A stretch of DNA of 64,000 nt from Candidatus Agathobaculum pullicola. GTDB taxonomy: Bacteria > Bacillota > Clostridia > Oscillospirales > Butyricicoccaceae. The notes under the pieces are model-generated. The model was not told the origin of the DNA. It saw only the letters and a program-made list of their open reading frames with translations, and made no database searches. Positions within the stretch are counted from its first letter, which is position 1. Each line of letters begins with the position of its first letter. The position numbers and the translations under genes are program-made. Shown here piece by piece: positions 59,767 through 64,000 of this stretch. The stretch covers positions 1 through 64,000 of the forward strand of contig DXEF01000020.1 of assembly GCA_019115085.1 (NCBI GenBank), given 5' to 3'.

Positions 59767-62214
59767 TTAAAATGCAAAGTTGGTTTTCACGCGCCAAATA
59801 TTCTGTGCATACTCAGCAACCGAGCGGTCGGACGCAAAGCGGCCGGAGTTTGCAATGTTCATCAGCGACATATAGTTCCAATTCTCTGCATGGCGGTACA
59901 TCTCGCTGACGCGCTCCTGCGCGATTGCATAGGAAGAGAAGTCCTTCAGGCTCATATAACGGTCTGCCGGGCCGCCGTTGCCGCCATGCAGCAGCAGGTT
60001 GGCCAAATCGGTGTAGTCAACGCCGTCACCAAAGCCGTGAATCATATGGTCAAGCACGCGCTTGACGACCGGATCATTCTGGTAAATCAGCATCGGCTCA
60101 TAGTTGCCGGATGCCGCCAGAGCCTCAGCCTCGGGGGTCTCCATGCCGAAGATGAAGATGTTCTCACGGCCGACCGCCTCGCAGATTTCAACATTTGCGC
60201 CGTCCATCGTGCCGATGGTGAGCGCGCCGTTCATCATGAACTTCATGTTACCCGTACCGGATGCTTCCTTGCCCGCGATGGAGATTTGCTCGGAGACTTC
60301 AGCCGCCGGCATAATCATCTCGGCCAGCGATACCTTATAGTCCTCGATAAATACGACCTTGAGCTTGTCGCCGATATCCGGATCGTTGTTGATCATGTTG
60401 GCAATGGAGTTAATCAAACGGATGGTCTTTTTCGCCACCGCATAGCCCGGCGCGGCCTTGGAGCCGAAGATGAACGTGCGCGGCACGAAATCCATACCCG
60501 GGTTATCCTTCAGTTTATGATAGAGCGAGATAATATGCAGGATATTGAGCATCTGACGCTTGTATTCGTGCAGACGCTTGGCCTGTACGTCAAAGATCGA
60601 GTCCATATTGACTTCAATGCCGTTATGCACCTTGATATAGTCCGCCAAACGCTGCTTGTTGTTGCGCTTAATCTCGCCCAGACGCTGAAGCAGCGCCTTG
60701 TCGCCGCCATAGTTGGCGAGCACCTGCAGTTCGGACGGATGCTTGCGGTAACCCTTGCCGATTTTGCTCTCAATCAGCTCGGCAAGCTCCGGATTTGCCT
60801 CGCACAGCCAGCGACGGTGTGCAATGCCGTTGGTAACGTTGCAGAACTTGGAAGAGTAAATCTTGTAGAAATCGTTGAATACGCGATCCTTGAGGATTTC
60901 GGAGTGCAGTGCGGAAACGCCGTTGATGGAGAACGAGCCTGCGATTGCCAGATGCGCCATGCGAACGGTGTTGTCCGATACGATAGCCAGCTTGGAAATC
61001 TTCTGGAAGTCGTTGGGGAAATAATTCCACAGCTCTTTGCAGAACCGCTCATTGATTTCATAGATAATCTGCATGACGCGGGGCATCAGCTCCTGCACCA
61101 GCGATACCGGCCAGCACTCGAGTGCCTCGGGCATAACCGTGTGGTTGGTGTACGCGACCGACTGGCTGGTGATGTTCCATGCGTTCTCCCAGCTCATATC
61201 GTTCTCGTCCATCAGGATGCGCATGAGTTCGGGGATGACCAGCGTCGGATGGGTGTCGTTAATGTGCAGCACATGCTTGTGCGCAAAGTTTGCCAGCGTG
61301 CCGTACTTGGCCTTGTGCTTGGCGCAGATATCCTGCAAGGTTGCGGACACGAGGAAGTACTGCTGCTTGAGACGCAGGGACTGGCCCTCGCGGTGGTTAT
61401 CTTCCGGATACAGCACCATCGAAATGGTTTCCGCCATCGCGTGTTTCTCAAGCGCCTTGAGGTATTCGCCCGACGAGAACAGCTTCATATCCAGCGCAAT
61501 CGGGCTTTTGGCTTCCCACAGGCGCAGGCAGGCGATGTTGTTGGTATCATAGCCGGAAATCGGCATGTCGTACGGAACAGCCAGAACCGGCGTATAGTCA
61601 TGGTATTCGACAATCAGCTTGCCCTGATCGTTAAAATAGGTGTTGACCGTGCCGCCGATTTTGACCTCGCGCGTGTCGTCCATCGCGGGGATATGCCAAA
61701 CATCGCCGGAAGCGAGCCAAGAGTCCGGCAGCTCAACCTGCTGGCCGTCCTCAATTTTCTGCTTGAAGATACCGTGCTCATAGCGGATGGAGTAGCCGGT
61801 GCCGCGCACGCCAACGGTAGCCATGCCGTCCATATAGCAGGCTGCCAGACGGCCAAGACCGCCGTTGCCCAGACCGGGGTCGGCTTCTTCCTCGAAGATA
61901 TCGGCCATTTCATAGCCCATATCCTTGAGCGCCTCGGTCAGTGCGGGCAGGATGCCCAGATTGTAGGCGTTGTTGCGCAGGCTGCGGCCCACAAGAAATT
62001 CCATGCACAGATAGTGCACTTGTCGCTCTCCGTACTTTTCAACCTCGTTCTGGGTCTCAATCATATGCTCGGTGAGCGCGTCGCGCACGACGAGCGCGCA
62101 GGCCTCGTAAATCTGTTCCTTCGAGGCATCTGCAACCTCGCGGCCGAAGTGGCGCTGCAGTTTACCTGCAATGGCCTCCTTCAAAGCGGTCTTTGTATAC
62201 TGATTCTTTGACAT
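59767..62214 (-). CDS. glgP: Glycogen phosphorylase
   Basis: Releases glucose-1-phosphate from glycogen, using PLP. The 815-residue protein has the full family layout: VHYLCMEFLVGRSLRNNAYNL near the start, LGNGGLGRLAACYMDG, the KRLHEYKRQ segment and the PLP Lys site EASGTGNMKFMMNGALTIGT. Length is normal. It follows glgA by 39 nt on the same strand and ends at a hairpin group. Confidence 0.97.
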   Translation of the reverse strand: MSKNQYTKTALKEAIAGKLQRHFGREVADASKEQIYEACALVVRDALTEHMIETQNEVEKYGERQVHYLCMEFLVGRSLRNNAYNLGILPALTEALKDMGYEMADIFEEEADPGLGNGGLGRLAACYMDGMATVGVRGTGYSIRYEHGIFKQKIEDGQQVELPDSWLASGDVWHIPAMDDTREVKIGGTVNTYFNDQGKLIVEYHDYTPVLAVPYDMPISGYDTNNIACLRLWEAKSPIALDMKLFSSGEYLKALEKHAMAETISMVLYPEDNHREGQSLRLKQQYFLVSATLQDICAKHKAKYGTLANFAHKHVLHINDTHPTLVIPELMRILMDENDMSWENAWNITSQSVAYTNHTVMPEALECWPVSLVQELMPRVMQIIYEINERFCKELWNYFPNDFQKISKLAIVSDNTVRMAHLAIAGSFSINGVSALHSEILKDRVFNDFYKIYSSKFCNVTNGIAHRRWLCEANPELAELIESKIGKGYRKHPSELQVLANYGGDKALLQRLGEIKRNNKQRLADYIKVHNGIEVNMDSIFDVQAKRLHEYKRQMLNILHIISLYHKLKDNPGMDFVPRTFIFGSKAAPGYAVAKKTIRLINSIANMINNDPDIGDKLKVVFIEDYKVSLAEMIMPAAEVSEQISIAGKEASGTGNMKFMMNGALTIGTMDGANVEICEAVGRENIFIFGMETPEAEALAASGNYEPMLIYQNDPVVKRVLDHMIHGFGDGVDYTDLANLLLHGGNGGPADRYMSLKDFSSYAIAQERVSEMYRHAENWNYMSLMNIANSGRFASDRSVAEYAQNIWRVKTNFAF

Positions 62215-62253
62215 GGTCTCTCTTGTCTCCTCACTTAATTTGCTGAATTGGTC

Positions 62254-63690
62254 TTACCAACCAAGGGCAGAATGATAAACCTCGATATATTTGTCTGCCG
62301 AGCTGCCCCAACTGAAATCACTTTGCATACCCTGCAACATCAGCTTCTTCCACGCGGGCTTGTTATAGCGGAATACGCCGCAGGCTTCCCGGATGACATG
62401 CAGCATGTCATGTGCATTATAGCTGGCAAAAGTAAAGCCGTTGCCCGTGCCTGCGTAATCGACGAAGGCTTGCACGGTGTCCTTCAGGCCGCCGGTTTCG
62501 CGCACAATCGGAATCGTGCCGTAGCGCAGTGCAATCATCTGCGCCAAACCGCAGGGCTCGAACTTGGAGGGCATCAGGAACATATCCGCACCCGCGTAAA
62601 TGCGGTTTGCCAGATCGCCCGAGAACATGATGGATGCCGAAATGTTGTTCGGATAGCGGCGCTTGGCCTCCAGGAACATCTGCTCATACCGCCAGTCGCC
62701 CTTACCCAGTACGATCAGGCGCAGGTCGTCAGAGAGGATATCGTGCAGTACGGCTTCGATTAGGTCAAGCCCCTTCTGGTCGACAAAGCGGGTAACCATA
62801 CCGATGACCGGCGTATTTTCGTCTCCCTCAATACCGCACAGCTTTAAAAGCTCAAGCTTGTTGACCTTCTTATCATCCGGATTGTTCGGGCCGTAGTTCT
62901 TGAAGATTTTGGGATCGGTTTGCGGATTGAAGGCATCCATGTCGATGCCGTTTAGGATGCCGTGCAGCTTGTAGCTGTTCATGCGCAGCACGGAATCGAG
63001 CCGGTAGCCATAGTATTCGGTCTGGATTTCACCCGCATAGGTGGGCGAAACCGTAGTCACTGCGGTGGATGCTACAATGGCCGCCTTCATCAGGTTGACA
63101 TCGCCGTCCATCGCCATGAAGCCCGAGCGGAAGTGCGCGTCGTCGATACCGAGCACATACTCGAGGATTTCGCGGCCATAGCGGCCCTGATACTGGATGT
63201 TGTGGATGGTGAACACGGTCTTGATGTTCTCATAGAACGGGCGGGAGGAGAACATCAGGTTGTAATACACCGGTACGAGTGCGGTCTGCCAGTCGTTGCA
63301 GTTGATGACGTCCGGACGCCAATCCAAGTCGGGCAGTACCTCGAGCACCGCCTTGGAGTAGTAGGCAAAACGTTCCGCATCGTCATACTCACCATAAACC
63401 TGGCTGCGGGAAAAATAATATTCGTTGTCAATGAAGTAATAGATGACGCCGTCCGCTTCATAACGGAAAATGCCGCAGTACTGATTGCGCCAGCCCAAAC
63501 GGACATAGGCATTCTTTAAGTAGTAGAACTTTTCGCGCCACTCCTGCCCGATAGTGGAATACAGCGGGCAGAATACGCGCACATCGTGTCCCTTTGCGGC
63601 AAGAGCCTTGGGCAATGAGCCGGCAACGTCGCCCAGGCCACCGGTTTTGACGAACGGGGCACATTCGCTGGTAACATACATAATTTTCAT
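62254..63690 (-). CDS. glgA: Glycogen synthase
   Basis: Adds glucose from ADP-glucose to glycogen. The 478-residue GT5 enzyme begins MKIMYVTSECAPFVKTGGLGDVAGSLP with the KTGGL ADP-glucose site, has the TVFTIHNIQYQG segment and SKFEPCGLAQMIALRYG with the catalytic Glu. ATG 63690 is 10 nt after GGGGAGG. That ribosome site is in the 3' arm of a 6-bp hairpin (63700-63717), so translation may be controlled. Confidence 0.96.
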   Translation of the reverse strand: MKIMYVTSECAPFVKTGGLGDVAGSLPKALAAKGHDVRVFCPLYSTIGQEWREKFYYLKNAYVRLGWRNQYCGIFRYEADGVIYYFIDNEYYFSRSQVYGEYDDAERFAYYSKAVLEVLPDLDWRPDVINCNDWQTALVPVYYNLMFSSRPFYENIKTVFTIHNIQYQGRYGREILEYVLGIDDAHFRSGFMAMDGDVNLMKAAIVASTAVTTVSPTYAGEIQTEYYGYRLDSVLRMNSYKLHGILNGIDMDAFNPQTDPKIFKNYGPNNPDDKKVNKLELLKLCGIEGDENTPVIGMVTRFVDQKGLDLIEAVLHDILSDDLRLIVLGKGDWRYEQMFLEAKRRYPNNISASIMFSGDLANRIYAGADMFLMPSKFEPCGLAQMIALRYGTIPIVRETGGLKDTVQAFVDYAGTGNGFTFASYNAHDMLHVIREACGVFRYNKPAWKKLMLQGMQSDFSWGSSADKYIEVYHSALGW

Positions 63691-63699
63691 AACAACCGA

Positions 63700-63717
63700 G
63701 CCTCCCCAGTAGGAGGC
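63700..63717 (-). promoter_or_regulatory. Hairpin covering the glgA ribosome binding site
   Basis: On the minus strand GCCTCC, TACTGG, GGAGGC. The 3' arm contains the GGGGAGG ribosome site of glgA. Confidence 0.6.
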
Positions 63718-63756
63718 GCGGAAACAGAGCTTCCGCTTCCGCACCTGTCTGTCTTT

Positions 63757-63785
63757 ATTATACTAGATTCTTCCTCCCTGCAAAA
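63757..63785 (-). promoter_or_regulatory. Promoter of glgA-glgP
   Basis: On the minus strand TTTTGC, 17 bp, TATAAT (63762-63757). Confidence 0.65.
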
Positions 63786-63861
63786 TAGGGAATTTCCACG
63801 AACATCTCATGCTTTCAGCTTGTGTTTTTCGCTCATTTGCAGCGAATTTAACATATTTTTA

Positions 63862-64000
63862 TCAAACGGTTGCGTTTTTGGAGATCGTAATGGGGTAGTT
63901 CTCGTGGCCCATCATGGTGCGTCCGTCGCGGATGACAACGTTGCGGTCGGTGATGACATGGCGCAGTGAAGCATCCGACAGGATACGGCCGCCTTCCATG
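63862..64000 (-). CDS. glgD: GlgD-like glucose-1-phosphate adenylyltransferase subunit, C-terminal end
   Basis: The last 45 or so residues of a gene that starts beyond the right edge. The visible part reads SLRHVITDRNVVIRDGRTMM and ends PITISKNATV. The left-handed-helix pattern of hydrophobic residues and the MMGHENYPI ending fit the C-terminus of GlgD, the regulatory partner of GlgC in Bacillota, and the position ahead of glgA agrees. Plain GlgC is the alternative. Confidence 0.75.
   Translation of the reverse strand, partial: MEGGRILSDASLRHVITDRNVVIRDGRTMMGHENYPITISKNATV

Noticed and set aside
59890..62211. A 773-codon open frame antisense to glgP
   Set aside because: glgP matches its family over its whole length; the opposite frame is a by-product of GC-rich codon bias and has no motif or ribosome site.

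Overview
The window looks like chromosomal DNA of a Gram-positive anaerobe of class Clostridia, most likely an Oscillospirales gut organism near Butyricicoccus or Agathobaculum (inference from gene content and the fairly high GC at third codon positions). Supporting traits are strong AGGAGG ribosome binding sites, frequent GTG and TTG starts, a T-box leader, a BglG/LicT-type antitermination system, the MurT/GatD lipid II amidation pair, a NifS/NifU pair, clostridial-type glycogen genes and a FakA-type kinase. No phage, transposase or CRISPR array is visible; most of it is ordinary core genome.

Layout. 1-4.4 kb: end of fakA, pth, then an HPr / stand-alone EIIB / nagB / nagA cluster behind a long leader that carries a LicT-type RNA antiterminator. 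4.7-11.3 kb: an amino-acid symporter, an aromatic-acid-exporter-like protein, proC, a radical SAM protein, a zinc phospholipase-like protein, rnhA and a YjdF-like membrane protein. 11.4-15.5 kb: two tandem tiny genes, asparaginase, an iron alcohol dehydrogenase pseudogene, a gene-free stretch of about 1 kb with its own consensus promoter and terminator (a candidate large structured RNA), and a ClpP/TepA-like protease. 15.5-26 kb: a DnaA-box dyad, ppiB, a degenerate GDPD-like protein, a membrane-anchored lipase, and a seven-gene operon (ABC-F, ElyC-like, prfA, small membrane protein, tsaC, coaE, M18 aminopeptidase). 26-39.4 kb: an SLH protein, an atypical kinase-like sensor, gapA, uraA, patatin, RNase R, an SDR, a TtcA-like protein, a His-rich metal ATPase and an EamA transporter. 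39.4-44.4 kb: three tRNAs with a truncated tRNA-Asn copy, butanol dehydrogenase, a CmpB-like protein and nifS-nifU. 44.4-64 kb: mfd, T-box-cysS, the LicT-type antiterminator, trkA-trkH, phosphoglucomutase, murT-gatD, a Mn riboswitch with mntP, and glgP-glgA-glgD on the minus strand.

How parts may work together. The best regulatory link is between the two ends of the window: a 29-nt RAT element overlapping a terminator at 1629-1726, ahead of HPr and EIIB, and an orphan antiterminator at 50392-51222 whose four regulatory PRD histidines sit at the same positions as in LicT. This suggests phosphotransferase-controlled expression of HPr, EIIB and amino-sugar catabolism. The HPr has His15 but Arg at position 46 in place of the regulatory Ser, so the usual HPr kinase/CcpA branch probably does not act on it.

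Strongest candidates for something undescribed are the 1-kb transcript at about 13790-14807 and the pair of 42- and 35-residue proteins at 11405-11693. All functional statements rest on motifs read by eye; no database search or folding program was run.
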